64,000 nucleotides of DNA from positions 1,614-65,613 of the forward strand of contig NZ_LMMZ01000008.1 in the NCBI RefSeq assembly GCF_001422885.1, in the 5' to 3' direction. Positions 1 through 8,246 of the stretch are shown one piece after another. The notes beneath the pieces are model-generated. The model worked only from the letters and a program-made list of their open reading frames with translations. It ran no database searches and was not told the DNA's origin. This stretch comes from Methylobacterium sp. Leaf104. GTDB lineage: Bacteria; Pseudomonadota; Alphaproteobacteria; Rhizobiales; Beijerinckiaceae. Every line of letters begins with the position of its first letter. The first letter of the stretch is position 1. The translations under genes were made by a program, and so were the position numbers.

Positions 1-350
1 CGGATGGCTGCTTCATCTTCGCTCCTCAGGGGCTACGATGAACCAGCCATCCTCCGTTCGGGAAGACCCTCATTCTGTCCCACAGGTGCTGACGTCGGAC
101 AGGTGCGCTGCGGGCGATCACCGACGACCTGCGCGGCCGGCACGGGCTGCAGGTCTACGCGGTCGGCCGGCCCAGCGGACGGACGAGTGCTGCCTTTCGC
201 CGGCCGTCCGACCCAGTCTGAGAATTGCGGCTCGGGAAGGGGTGCGACCGCCGGCCGCGGCAGGAATCTGCGTCCATCTGTAAATTCGCGAAGGGGCAAC
301 GGGAATACCTCTCCTCAGCTCCGCCGGAGCGTCCGCGAGACCCCTTCGTC
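1..350. other. window edge, no confident gene
   Basis: No complete gene is supported here. A plus-strand stretch at about 108-218 has coding-like codon use (LRAITDDLRG, then GLQVYAVGRPSG) and ends in TGA near 216, but it has no start and may be a decayed 3' end. Longer open frames across this stretch disagree with each other and look like chance frames in GC-rich DNA. Confidence 0.4.
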
Positions 351-806
351 ATGTCCACTCTACCCCGTCATGCTGCCCAGATCCGTCGAGTGCTGCACCT
401 TCACCGGCCCGTGCACTCGATCCCGACCATGATGTGCCTCGGCGTCCTCCTCGCGATTTCGGTGACACCCATACAGGCGAACCCGTCCTTCGAAGGACAT
501 TACCAGGGGCGAGGCGAAGGTCGCCTCACCCTCAAAGTATCTTCGGTCCATCAGGCAGGATCGGCTGCCATGTACTCGGTCGCGGCCTTCACCGGCATCC
601 CCAACGCGTGTTCGGGCACCGTCTCGGGCGTTGCCCGCCGGATCAATACCGACACGTTACGGCTCAGCCTGAAGGAAGACGAGGCAGCCTGCGAGCTCAC
701 TCTGCGCTTCGGCGCAGACCGTAAGCGCGTGCGGATGGAGGAGCAAGGCTGCGGCGATTTTCATGGGCCTGCCTGTAGCTTCGACGGCGCGCTGACGCGC
801 CGCTGA
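351..806 (+). CDS. hypothetical exported protein
   Basis: A 151-residue protein of unknown function. The ATG at 351 is chosen because it supplies a basic N-terminus (residues 1-25 with several Arg/His) ahead of the hydrophobic stretch MMCLGVLLAISVTP and an Ala-x-Ala-like cleavage site (IQA before NPSF). The frame is open upstream to 225, but that sequence does not look coding. The mature part contains four cysteines (ACSG, ACEL, QGCG, PACS), compatible with two disulfides in the periplasm. It leads a run of five same-strand genes, of which the first three appear exported. No family was recognised; an exported envelope or inhibitor-like protein is possible but not shown. Confidence 0.6.
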   Translation: MSTLPRHAAQIRRVLHLHRPVHSIPTMMCLGVLLAISVTPIQANPSFEGHYQGRGEGRLTLKVSSVHQAGSAAMYSVAAFTGIPNACSGTVSGVARRINTDTLRLSLKEDEAACELTLRFGADRKRVRMEEQGCGDFHGPACSFDGALTRR

Positions 807-882
807 CCGCAAGCCGTGTCGGTCCGCCGCCTTAGCGCCCGGACCACATGCCTTTCCTCTCCCCCTTCGACGGACCACCCCC

Positions 883-1365
883 ATGATGCGCGCGATCCTG
901 CCATTGTCCCTCGTTCTTGCCATCTCGCCGGCTTGGGCAAACCCGCCGGTCGACGAGACCAAGACCGGTGGGTGCCTCGAACTCAAGCTCGACGGGAGAC
1001 CTGCCCCCTGCAACCAGGACTTCCGCTTCGTCGACGACGGGCAGGGCAAGGTGAATTTCGTCACCGGCTACCGGGAGGGGCAGGCGAAGCCGGAGATGGT
1101 GGTCAACTTCGCGACCGCCCAGGCGCCAGATATGCAGAACGCCTACGGCTACGCGCTCCGCCTGACTCACGTGACACTGATGACGGTCGGCTCCCCCGAC
1201 CAGCAGCGGCATTGGCCGGCCAAAGGCCTGTGCTTTCTGGTCAAGCCGAACCCAGTACGGGCCGGCGCGAAGGCGGTGCGGCAGGACATCGTGGTGATGT
1301 GCTCCGCGGCCCTCGCCGACGCCGATGCACCGATGCGGCGGATCGACTGGAAGTTCGTGTTCTGA
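883..1365 (+). CDS. hypothetical periplasmic protein
   Basis: A 160-residue protein starting at ATG 883 (a second ATG follows at 886). Residues 1-19 (MMRAILPLSL then VLAISPAWA) form a clear Sec signal peptide with an AWA cleavage site. The mature domain has four cysteines (GGCLEL, APCNQD, GLCFLV, VMCSAA) spaced as for two disulfides, and a short beta-rich pattern; it ends in the aromatic WKFVF. It lies 76 bp after the previous exported gene and 43 bp before the next, so the three may be co-transcribed. I do not recognise the family. A secreted lysozyme-inhibitor-like or copper-handling role cannot be excluded, but no motif supports either. Confidence 0.6.
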   Translation: MMRAILPLSLVLAISPAWANPPVDETKTGGCLELKLDGRPAPCNQDFRFVDDGQGKVNFVTGYREGQAKPEMVVNFATAQAPDMQNAYGYALRLTHVTLMTVGSPDQQRHWPAKGLCFLVKPNPVRAGAKAVRQDIVVMCSAALADADAPMRRIDWKFVF

Positions 1366-1408
1366 CGATGCCCGGCCAAGCCCCCAGAACCGTGATCGGA
1401 GTGGCTCC

Positions 1409-1945
1409 ATGCACAGACTGAGAACCGGAAAGCTCGCGACTCTCCTCGCCTGCCTGACCTTGACGCCTGCGACGACCAACGCGGCCGAGTTGATCCCCGG
1501 GCGCTGCCACATGGACACCTGCAACTGGTTCAGTATTGAGGAGAAGGATCTGGCCGGCACCGCGAAGGCGGAGGCTTTGTTCAAGGTCGTGCTCAAGCGC
1601 TGGCAGTCGCATCACCCGGACGGCAACTACGGCCGCAAGACGCCGCGACAGGGTGGGCAGGCGAGCATCAGCTACGCCTTCTGCTCGAAGACCAAGCCGG
1701 CATTGATCGACCGCGATGGACAGGGTCGCTGGACGGCAGAATACCTACCCATCAACGCCGCGTTCGGGCCACCGGGCGCGCTAGAGACGGCGACGACGAT
1801 CTACTTCGCCGCCTGCCATGCGATCGGCGCCGGAAATCGAGAGAGCGCCACCGACCTCGCCCGCCGCTTCGGCTACCCGGAGCAGGAGGAGGAAGGACCA
1901 GCGGACAAGCCGATCACAAGGCCCGAGGACATCCTGAAGCCATGA
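1409..1945 (+). CDS. hypothetical exported protein
   Basis: A 178-residue protein. ATG 1409 is preferred over the upstream in-frame start at 1325 because it has GGAG about 9 bp before it and opens directly into a signal peptide (MHRLRTGKLATLLACL, cleaved near TNAAEL). The mature protein has CHMDTCNWF near its N-terminus, a later FCSKTKPALID segment and YFAACHAIG, giving four cysteines as in its upstream neighbours. The C-terminus is acidic and Pro-rich. The stop overlaps the start of the next gene by 4 bp (ATGA), indicating translational coupling. Function unknown; it may form a small exported set with the two genes before it. Confidence 0.6.
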   Translation: MHRLRTGKLATLLACLTLTPATTNAAELIPGRCHMDTCNWFSIEEKDLAGTAKAEALFKVVLKRWQSHHPDGNYGRKTPRQGGQASISYAFCSKTKPALIDRDGQGRWTAEYLPINAAFGPPGALETATTIYFAACHAIGAGNRESATDLARRFGYPEQEEEGPADKPITRPEDILKP

Positions 1946-2412
1946 GTACGACCCGCCTCCCGGAAGAACAACCTATGCACCTCGCGGATGGACGTGGGCT
2001 GAAGTGCCCTAAACACGAGCCAGCGACCATGCCGTCGGTCGGCATCTTCTGGGGCGTGCCGGATGGTGAGCACACAGTGCTGGTCACCGACCGCACGACC
2101 CTGGCAGAGGCGGAGCCCTACGGCGACTGCCTCACCCACCCGCGCGGGCACCACAAGGTCTGGGAGGCGTGGCGCCGACTCGGGGCGACCGCTCTGCGCC
2201 GCCGCGGCCTGCCGCCGGCCATTGCGGGTCACGAGTATGAAACGTTCCCGCGTGGGCGGGTGGTCTACATGCGCGGACCAGCGCTGTTCACCCTCTATGC
2301 CGACCGCCGCCTGCAGCGGCCGGACATGATCGCCGAAATGCTGAGGCTGTTCGGCCTGACCGGGGAGCATCACACGGTGCGCTCGGACGCCCACTACCGC
2401 ACGCTCGCCTGA
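1942..2412 (+). CDS. hypothetical cytosolic protein
   Basis: A 156-residue protein whose ATG overlaps the previous stop (ATGA); Met12 at 1975 is an alternative start. It has no signal peptide or membrane segment. Visible features are GIFWGVPDGEHTVLVTDRT, then YGDCLTHPRGHHKVWEAW and FPRGRVVYM near the C-terminal half, with a compact alpha/beta appearance. Its place, coupled to an exported protein upstream and 17 bp before a nucleotidyltransferase-like gene, suggests a cassette, but the functional link is unclear. I know of no named family that fits; related small proteins on rhizobial and methylobacterial accessory DNA are plausible relatives. Confidence 0.55.
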   Translation: MSTTRLPEEQPMHLADGRGLKCPKHEPATMPSVGIFWGVPDGEHTVLVTDRTTLAEAEPYGDCLTHPRGHHKVWEAWRRLGATALRRRGLPPAIAGHEYETFPRGRVVYMRGPALFTLYADRRLQRPDMIAEMLRLFGLTGEHHTVRSDAHYRTLA

Positions 2413-2429
2413 GACGAAGGACACGCAGC

Positions 2430-3134
2430 ATGGGCGGCTGCTGGGCCGACATCAAGGCGCTGCTGGTCGACGTCACCGACCCGGGCAACCCGACGCCCGG
2501 GATGTTGCCGGCGATCTTCTGCGACGTCATTGGGCGGCTTGACGCGGCCAGGCTCGCCTACGCCGTGGTCGGCCGCATCGCCCTGACGCTGCACGAGCAG
2601 GCCCGCTTCGTCGGCGAGATCGAGATCGTCGCCGACCTCGGAGCGGATGGGGGCGAGCGCGCCACGGAGTTCGTACGAGCGACGCGGGCTCGCTTCGCAG
2701 CACACATGGACCCGCACCAGTGCCGGCGACCCATCACCCTGACGCTGGGGCCCTGCACCGGTGCGACTGAGACGATGCTGCTGGCCGAGGCAATCACCTG
2801 CCCATGGTTCGGCGTGCCGACGCGGTTGGCGAGCGCAGAGCACCTGCTTTGGCTATGGTGCTTCACCGAGGCCCCCGACCATGCCATGAACGCCGCGGCG
2901 CTGATCGCGGGCGGCACGGTCGACCTCCACCGAGTGCAGAGCCTGCTGCGCAAGACCGACGACATTGAGGAGAGCGGTCAGCGGCGGCTACGGCTGGCAA
3001 TCGGCGACGCGGTCCTGTCAACAACGTCTTCATTCAGCCGGTTCATGATGGAGCGGAGTGCCCGGCTCGACCCAAACCAAGTGCCGGCCTGGCGCCTGCA
3101 ACGGGCACAGGCCACGGATGGCGGCGACCGCTGA
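2430..3134 (+). CDS. nucleotidyltransferase-fold protein, degenerate active site
   Basis: A 234-residue protein that I read as a member of the nucleotidyltransferase/AbiEii-like superfamily. The segment RLAYAVVGRIALTLHEQ followed by VGEIEIVADL matches the layout of 'GG(S)-x(n)-D-x-D' proteins, where a helix with the glycine motif precedes a strand bearing two acidic residues. A later TRLASAEHLLWLWCF resembles the substrate-domain strand and helix. The second glycine of the signature is Arg and the D-x-D is E-x-E, so catalysis is doubtful. It closes the five-gene plus-strand run. A toxin or antitoxin component is possible; I assign the fold tentatively and no substrate. Confidence 0.45.
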   Translation: MGGCWADIKALLVDVTDPGNPTPGMLPAIFCDVIGRLDAARLAYAVVGRIALTLHEQARFVGEIEIVADLGADGGERATEFVRATRARFAAHMDPHQCRRPITLTLGPCTGATETMLLAEAITCPWFGVPTRLASAEHLLWLWCFTEAPDHAMNAAALIAGGTVDLHRVQSLLRKTDDIEESGQRRLRLAIGDAVLSTTSSFSRFMMERSARLDPNQVPAWRLQRAQATDGGDR

Positions 3135-3731
3135 GAGCGCGGCCGTTCGACATGCCGCAACTCCGTATCGCTGAGTAGGGCGACGGGGTCGACGCCTGCC
3201 GCGCGGCCATCACGACCCCTACATCAGAGCGAGAATTACCCCAGCCGGCGGTAGAGAAGGTGGCCCGGCAGGGCCGCCCCCAACTGCTTACGGCGTCCCC
3301 ACGGTGGGCGCCGCCGAATGCCACGGCGGGCGGATGAGTTACCCCCTGGCCCCGTGACCTGCCACCACGACCATACGGCTGGGTGCCCCTGAGCACTACG
3401 CCTCAGCTGACTTCAGCACCGACCACCCGACCCGGACCATCGCCGTTCTCCACACCGATCCTGGCCTTGCCAAGTATTTGAAACTTGGCACCACTCGCCG
3501 GGTTAGTTCTGGCCACATGACACCTTCGATCTCGCCTGCGACCTGTAGCTCGCCCCCGCGAGAGAAGCGCATTACCACCCCGCCGAGTTGAGCAAGGCTG
3601 ACGCGAACTCGTGACCCGTTGCGGACCTCCCGCCCCGCCTATTCAAATGTCCGCTCGGAAGGCGAAGCGGCCCTGGAAGCTGACGCTACGCCTCGGACCA
3701 AACGGACCTGTTCTGGAATCGCGGACGGGAC
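3135..3731. other. intergenic, carries repeat copy A
   Basis: About 600 bp between convergent genes without a supported gene. It holds copy A of the structured repeat (3469-3559). Upstream of that copy, 3421-3468 closely resembles the segment before copy C at about 20060-20109, sharing the run CCACCCGACCCGGACCATCG, so the repeated unit extends 5' of the palindrome. The plus-strand frame entering the palindrome ends in a stop inside it (PSI then TGA), as it does in the other copies. Confidence 0.6.
3469..3559 (+). repeat. structured island repeat, copy A
   Basis: The palindrome GCCAAGT-N7-ACTTGGC (3469-3489) is followed at offset 38 by TTCTGGCCACAT and at offset 78 by AGCTCGCCCCCGC. These offsets are identical in copies B, C and D. 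This copy is the most diverged in the middle but keeps the length exactly. It lies just downstream of the CBASS operon. Confidence 0.75.
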
Positions 3732-3854
3732 CTATGGAGCCACGGGCATGTGCATCACACGCGTCGGCGTGTTCTCGTTGGCCAGGTAGCGCAGGGTCCG
3801 CGTGTCCTGGGGCGTCCAGGGTTGCCCGGACTTCGGCGGTGTATTCGCCATCAT
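3732..3854 (-). pseudogene. small WTxxD-type protein, probably truncated
   Basis: A 40-residue minus-strand frame beginning MMANTPPKSG, then QPWTPQDTRTLRYLANENTP and TRV, and ending in VMHMPVAP. From memory, the first 33 residues match small proteins common in Rhizobiales whose pattern is PWTxxDxxxLRxLAxxNTPTRV followed by IGLKLGRT. Here the reading after TRV is unrelated, so the 3' part seems to have been lost by a junction near 3755. It starts 16 bp after the capV stop and would be the last gene of the CBASS transcript. If it is intact rather than truncated, it is a very short unknown protein. Confidence 0.5.
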
Positions 3855-3870
3855 GCTATCCTGCGTTTCC

Positions 3871-4884
3871 TTACGCCGCGGCCTTCACGGCTGGCAGCCG
3901 GTGGAAGGGTTCGAACTCCGGGGCGACCTCCCCGAAGAAGTGACGGCGTAGGTCGGGAAGCTGCTCGCGCGCCTCGACGACGGCCCGATTCTTCATCTCG
4001 GCGATGCGCGAGACGTCATCGAGCGTGTAGCGGTCCAGCGGGACGGTCTGGTCGATCCGCCAGATCGCCTTGCGGTCGTGCACGTCGCCCGTGATGATCT
4101 TCGCGGCGCCGAGGGCGCTGTGGGACTGACCGGCCATGAAGAGTCGGGCGAGGTTCGGCGCTGCACCGAGCTTGCCTCCAATCCGGCTAGGTGCCTTCAC
4201 GTCGTTGGTCGTTCCAATGCTTAGGATCTTGAGCCGGTCACCCGGCCACTGCAGCACACCCACCGCCTCGACCGCTGCGACGCCGATGGGATTGTTTGCC
4301 CAAACGCCGCCGTCGACCAGTTCGATCTCCTCCTTCGTAAGATATGGGTCGAGGAAGGTCGGCGCCGCGGCGCTCGCCATTGCAGCGTCGACCGCCGGCT
4401 GGCGGTAGTCGGTCTCGAAGCGTGGGTGATGGGCGGTCTTGTAGAGGTAGACGCGCTCCAGAATTGGATGCCAGGCCGGGATGACGAGGCGGGTATGGCT
4501 TTCGCCGATCAGGCGACCGCCAATCACCTCGTCCAGCGCCTCTCGAAGGCTGGCGTTGGAATATTTCGTACCCATCCAGTGGCGAGCCGACCGCGCCCGC
4601 CTCGTGAACCAGTTCGCGATCGGGCCGCGGTGCTGGTCGAAGATGGCGGGACCCTTTTCCTCGTAGAAGCGAAGGATCTCCCCGGCGCTGAGGCCGAGGC
4701 TAAGCCCCGCAGCGATGATCGCGCCGGTGCTGGTGCCGACGATCAGGTCGAAGTAGCGGCCGATGGGCTGGTCGAGATGCTCTTCGAGCTTGGCGAGGAA
4801 GGCGGCCGGGAAGACGCCGCGGATGCCGCCGCCGTCGAGGGTGAGGATCTTACGGAATTCGGGAGCGTCGATGCCGGCTTCCAT
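3871..4884 (-). CDS. capV: CapV-like CBASS patatin phospholipase effector
   Basis: A 337-residue patatin-like lipase. The oxyanion loop DGGGIRG lies at residues 17-23, the nucleophile elbow GTSTG at 50-54 (Ser52), and the catalytic Asp in DGGVWANNP at 191, giving the Ser-Asp dyad. In CBASS such proteins are activated by a cyclic nucleotide and degrade the inner membrane, killing the infected cell. The ATG at 4884 overlaps the stop of the E2-like gene by one base, so the two are translationally coupled; the upstream open frame only shadows the E2 gene. The operon context (CD-NTase, E2, patatin) supports the CapV call over a generic patatin. The activating nucleotide cannot be read from sequence. 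Confidence 0.9.
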   Translation of the reverse strand: MEAGIDAPEFRKILTLDGGGIRGVFPAAFLAKLEEHLDQPIGRYFDLIVGTSTGAIIAAGLSLGLSAGEILRFYEEKGPAIFDQHRGPIANWFTRRARSARHWMGTKYSNASLREALDEVIGGRLIGESHTRLVIPAWHPILERVYLYKTAHHPRFETDYRQPAVDAAMASAAAPTFLDPYLTKEEIELVDGGVWANNPIGVAAVEAVGVLQWPGDRLKILSIGTTNDVKAPSRIGGKLGAAPNLARLFMAGQSHSALGAAKIITGDVHDRKAIWRIDQTVPLDRYTLDDVSRIAEMKNRAVVEAREQLPDLRRHFFGEVAPEFEPFHRLPAVKAAA

Positions 4885-5381
4885 CACGCGGCCTCCTTTT
4901 CGGGCTGAGGGACCTCGATGAGGCCGGGATTGTTGGCGATGATCTCGGCCTCGACATCGGGGGAGACATGGACGCCTCCGCCCCGCCACTCTCCGGACGC
5001 CAGCCAGTCCTCAAAGTACCAGAGCCAGAGGACCGCCCAGGGCACGATGGTGCGGTCCAGCAGCATTGAGGGCCGCCACTCGTAGGCGCTGGGAAGGTAC
5101 AGGCAGAGCCGCGCCGGCCGCTCGGAGTAGAGATGCGGAATCCTCGCTCCGCTCGCGAGGGAGGTCAGGTCGGGCTGATCGACGAAGGTGGCCGGCACCC
5201 CGTTGACCCGATACATCAGGCGCAGATCGTACATGCGCGAGATAGGCGACGGGGAGGCCTTGAACCGCCATGTCAGCGCGCCGCCCGCGATGCCGCCATC
5301 GCCCCGGGTGATGGGGCTGCCTTTGAGGTTGACGTGCTGCTGGGCGAGCGTGAGGCGCCGCGGACGGGAGGGGGCGCTCAT
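4884..5381 (-). CDS. CBASS E2-like conjugation protein
   Basis: A 165-residue protein fitting the lone E2-like proteins of 'short' type II CBASS. Recognisable landmarks are YDLRLMYRVNG (51-61), RIPHLYSERP (80-89), RLCLYLP with the candidate catalytic Cys93, EWRPSMLL (101-108), and the aromatic run VPWAVLWLWYFEDWLASGEW (113-132). Known short systems use a single E2 that charges the CD-NTase by thioester chemistry without an E1. No E1/JAB gene is present here. Start ATG 5381 overlaps the CD-NTase stop by 4 bp, and its own stop overlaps the capV start. The assignment rests on family memory and operon order; Cys93 as nucleophile is inference. Confidence 0.75.
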   Translation of the reverse strand: MSAPSRPRRLTLAQQHVNLKGSPITRGDGGIAGGALTWRFKASPSPISRMYDLRLMYRVNGVPATFVDQPDLTSLASGARIPHLYSERPARLCLYLPSAYEWRPSMLLDRTIVPWAVLWLWYFEDWLASGEWRGGGVHVSPDVEAEIIANNPGLIEVPQPEKEAA

Positions 5382-6616
5382 CCGCAGTCCCGCCCGAAGA
5401 AGGTGTTGTTCCTGACGGGGACTGCGGCCGCGATGGCCGGCGCGGCGGTCAGCCCGACGAGCGGCGCTACCCCCAGCAGACCGGAGCGGCGGGCGCTGGC
5501 GATCTCGTTGTCCAGCGCGGTGAAGGCAGCGTCGACCGGACGGGGGCCGAACGACTCGTCCATCCGCTTCCGCACCTGGTCGGCGCCATCGACGTGCGCG
5601 AGGTTCTCCATGTCGGCGACCGCCTTGGCGTGCCAGGTGAAGAAGGCATGCGCCTTGTCCGGGTCGTCGTTCCAGCGCTCCGCGAAGTTCTCGTCGACGG
5701 TGGTCTCGTTCGGGATGTGCCAGCCCGGGGATCCGTCCGGTAGCGTCCGGCCGATGAAGTCCGGCATCCCCCGCAGCACGGCGATTATGAGGTCGAACTC
5801 GGTGTCGTAGACCCCCGCCCTGACGCAGCGCTCGTAGCTCCACGCGATCAGCGTAGTGAGGATGACGGAGATCGGCCAGAGGGCGAGATCCCGAGCCTCG
5901 AAGTGGACGTCGCGGTGCCGCTTGGCCACCTGCACGATCCTGCACAGGATGCTGCGGCCACTGGAGGTGACGGGGAACGGCTCAATGTCGGCGCGGCTCT
6001 TGATCGATTCGTCGAACGCCTTCGTAAGCATGATGACCGGCACCAGCGCCGCACGCGTCTCGAACGCCTTGCGGTACCCGCGCGGGTTGCTGCCTTTCCA
6101 CTCCCGCAGGCTCTTGTCGGGGACGAGTTCACCCTGGTTGCGGCAGGCGATGTTCAGGATCGCCGGCGTGATGTCGAGATGGAACTCGTTTGCGTAGACC
6201 AGCCGCCAGCACCGGATTTTCTCCTCCAGCAGCCGGGCGTAGGTGGCGTGCGCCTTGAGGCGGTCGCCGATCACCTTCTTGATGTAGGCGGGCGTCCACA
6301 CGGTGGTCCCCGCGGGCATGAACGCGACGAGATCGACGTCGTGTTCGTTCTTGCCGATGGGACGCACTGACGTCCCGAGGGCGGTGGAGCCCTGCAGGTA
6401 GATGGAGAGGTCGTGCAACAGGAAGTGCTCGCCGTCGGCGAGCCACCGGGCGACGCCCTCGTATCGCTCCTTGGCCTGTTGTAGCCGGCTCTCGGTGATG
6501 TCGAGCTCGGCGCACATGCGCGCGAGCAGGTTGATGAGGTAGGCCTTGCGGTGGGCCAGGCGGTGATCGAGGAACATGCGCATCTCCATCGAGATGGGCA
6601 GCGCGCCAATCTCCAT
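5378..6616 (-). CDS. CD-NTase (cyclic oligonucleotide synthase) of CBASS
   Basis: A 412-residue cGAS/DncV-like nucleotidyltransferase. The catalytic GS motif is in YLQGSTALGTS (Gly76-Ser77), the first two metal-binding aspartates are in EHDVDLVAF (Asp93, Asp95), and the third is in FHLDITPAI (Asp149). The rest is helical, as in CD-NTases. It should make a cyclic di- or trinucleotide on phage infection that switches on CapV. The C-terminus ends in FFGRDCG, with a terminal Gly compatible with conjugation by the neighbouring E2-like protein, as proposed for type II CBASS. Start ATG 6616 is used; Met10, Met12 and Met14 are alternatives. The clade (CdnA-H) is not assigned. Confidence 0.88.
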   Translation of the reverse strand: MEIGALPISMEMRMFLDHRLAHRKAYLINLLARMCAELDITESRLQQAKERYEGVARWLADGEHFLLHDLSIYLQGSTALGTSVRPIGKNEHDVDLVAFMPAGTTVWTPAYIKKVIGDRLKAHATYARLLEEKIRCWRLVYANEFHLDITPAILNIACRNQGELVPDKSLREWKGSNPRGYRKAFETRAALVPVIMLTKAFDESIKSRADIEPFPVTSSGRSILCRIVQVAKRHRDVHFEARDLALWPISVILTTLIAWSYERCVRAGVYDTEFDLIIAVLRGMPDFIGRTLPDGSPGWHIPNETTVDENFAERWNDDPDKAHAFFTWHAKAVADMENLAHVDGADQVRKRMDESFGPRPVDAAFTALDNEIASARRSGLLGVAPLVGLTAAPAIAAAVPVRNNTFFGRDCG

Positions 6617-6684
6617 AAGTTAAGCCATTTATGGGGACGCGGCCGAACGTCGTCAAGGGCCCGTTTGCCACGGTCCTCGATGAC

Positions 6685-7218
6685 CTAGGCGATGCGCTGG
6701 TAGATGAACTCGACGCCGCCTGTATCGGCGACGCTTTCCCGCCGAAGCAGGAAGCCGCTCGACCAGAGCTGCTTGAGCTTCATGGAGGCGTTCGCCACCG
6801 TGACGTGGATAGCGTCCGCAATTTCGGCGGCACGTGCGTGCGACCGTGCCACGACGAAATCAAGGGCAGCCTTCGATCCGGCGCTGGGTTCGGAACCGAT
6901 GAACCGATGGCCCTTCGCGTCGGCGATGACCAGCGGCTGCTCGACACGCCGGGCGGCCGCGTCGACGTTTTCCTCGATGTAGGGCGTGGCGATCTCGAAA
7001 AGGTAGAACCCCTTCTCACCCTTGTAGCGGCGGGCGAGCTGAACGACCGTCTCTGACGCGAAGGAGTAGTCGACCTGCTTCACGCCCTTGAAGGAGATCG
7101 GGAAGATCGTCTGATCGGGATTGCGTTCGACATGCTCGACGAGCTTCGAGAAAACCGGTCGACCCATCTCCCGGCCCCAGCCCTCGGACTTGGGCATCAT
7201 ATCGCGAAGCACGATCAT
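6685..7218 (-). CDS. STAS-like (DUF4325) protein
   Basis: A 177-residue protein with a STAS-like core at about residues 38-100: FPISFKGVKQVDYSFASETV is the usual strand-helix signature of DUF4325, then an alpha/beta segment. A probable winged-helix tail follows at about 130-177 (HARAAEIADAIHVTVANASMK, then LKQLWSSGFLLRRE). DUF4325 proteins commonly sit next to a GHKL ATPase, as here (45 bp after it), suggesting an anti-sigma/anti-anti-sigma-like switch pair. It lies 68 bp upstream of the CD-NTase on the same strand, so it could be co-transcribed with CBASS as a regulator or be an independent defence pair. No phosphorylatable serine is obvious. Confidence 0.65.
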   Translation of the reverse strand: MIVLRDMMPKSEGWGREMGRPVFSKLVEHVERNPDQTIFPISFKGVKQVDYSFASETVVQLARRYKGEKGFYLFEIATPYIEENVDAAARRVEQPLVIADAKGHRFIGSEPSAGSKAALDFVVARSHARAAEIADAIHVTVANASMKLKQLWSSGFLLRRESVADTGGVEFIYQRIA

Positions 7219-7263
7219 CTTAGCACCTGGTTCATGTCCGTCATTTAAGCGGTGATGATGGCG

Positions 7264-8238
7264 TCAGACAAGAGACAGCTCAAAAGCGATGTGGGTTCCA
7301 GCGAGCTCCGGCAACTCCGATGAGAGGATGGCGGTGTTCGGAAGGTACGCCTGCCCCGATGGCACCAGCGTCACCGCTTGCGACCTGAGCCGCACGTCGA
7401 GCGTGGCTCGATACTTGATCGCCTTGGTCGCGCACCCCTTCAGCCCATTTCCGTGGGAGGGGTCGTCGAAACGCGACAGGCCATCGCGAAACATCTCCAC
7501 AAGCAGGTCTACGTCCCGAACGTGGCGATAGCTCGGGTCTCGATCTTCCAAAGGGGGCCGGATGGTTTGCATCAGCCCCCGCCCATTATCGGAGACCACG
7601 ACACGCGCCTTGTTGGAGGCAGTGTACGATTGGAAGGCTGCATGCCCGGTCGCACCGACACCACCGTGCAGGTACACGTTTCCGATGAGCTCCGAGAGGA
7701 TCGTCGTCATCGCATCCTCAAATTGCGGAAAATCGGTCCGACCTCCGCAGGTCGCGCCAATGGTCCCCTTCAGCTTGAGGATCAGGTCGTGGGCATCCAT
7801 CCCCGGGCGGATGGCACAGATTTCTACGAGACCCCGATTGTTGCCCCCGAACACATAAGCGCCGGACACGGCAGGGCGATCCGGCGACACCTCAACCGCA
7901 GGCGAGAGGTGATCGAAAAACCCCATCCGGTCGAGGTACCCCATCGCAGGACCGTCTTCGAACAGGAGCCGGACTGGGATGCCTTCCGCGATAAACTGAT
8001 TCGAATAGGCAAGGAGGCGGACGCAAGCGTCGAGCAGCATCTTGGTCCCGCTCGTCACCTGGAAGGTGACTAGCGCAGGCGAGGCGACGGGATTTCTCGC
8101 CGAACGTACCGCCCTGTCGACATCACTCGCCCTGAGCCAATTCCCCCACAGTCGGATCAACATGCTCGACGGCGCTCTCGGAGACGAATCGGCGATGATG
8201 CCTGGGCGGCCGGGATGCCGGCAGCTCACCCACGCCAC
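7264..8238 (-). CDS. GHKL-type ATPase, partner of the STAS-like protein
   Basis: A 324-residue protein with a C-terminal histidine-kinase-type ATPase: N-box SELIGNVYLHGG, G1-box VVSDNGRGL, and a later GNGLKGCATKAI lid/G2 motif. There is no HisKA phosphoacceptor domain. The N-terminal half is alpha/beta and contains TSGTKMLLDACVRLLAYSN, typical of soluble ATPases paired with DUF4325 STAS-like proteins. The frame opens with GTG at 8238; ATG 8163 (MLIRLWGNW) is an alternative that removes 25 residues. It is the first gene of the minus-strand run towards CBASS. A regulatory kinase or chaperone-like role is plausible; its substrate is unknown. Confidence 0.65.
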   Translation of the reverse strand: MAWVSCRHPGRPGIIADSSPRAPSSMLIRLWGNWLRASDVDRAVRSARNPVASPALVTFQVTSGTKMLLDACVRLLAYSNQFIAEGIPVRLLFEDGPAMGYLDRMGFFDHLSPAVEVSPDRPAVSGAYVFGGNNRGLVEICAIRPGMDAHDLILKLKGTIGATCGGRTDFPQFEDAMTTILSELIGNVYLHGGVGATGHAAFQSYTASNKARVVVSDNGRGLMQTIRPPLEDRDPSYRHVRDVDLLVEMFRDGLSRFDDPSHGNGLKGCATKAIKYRATLDVRLRSQAVTLVPSGQAYLPNTAILSSELPELAGTHIAFELSLV

Positions 8239-8246
8239 AGCTACAA

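Noticed and set aside
1..432. Open frames at the left edge
   Set aside because: They overlap in conflicting frames, have no recognisable start or domain, and poor codon structure; only a short stretch at about 108-218 looks coding.
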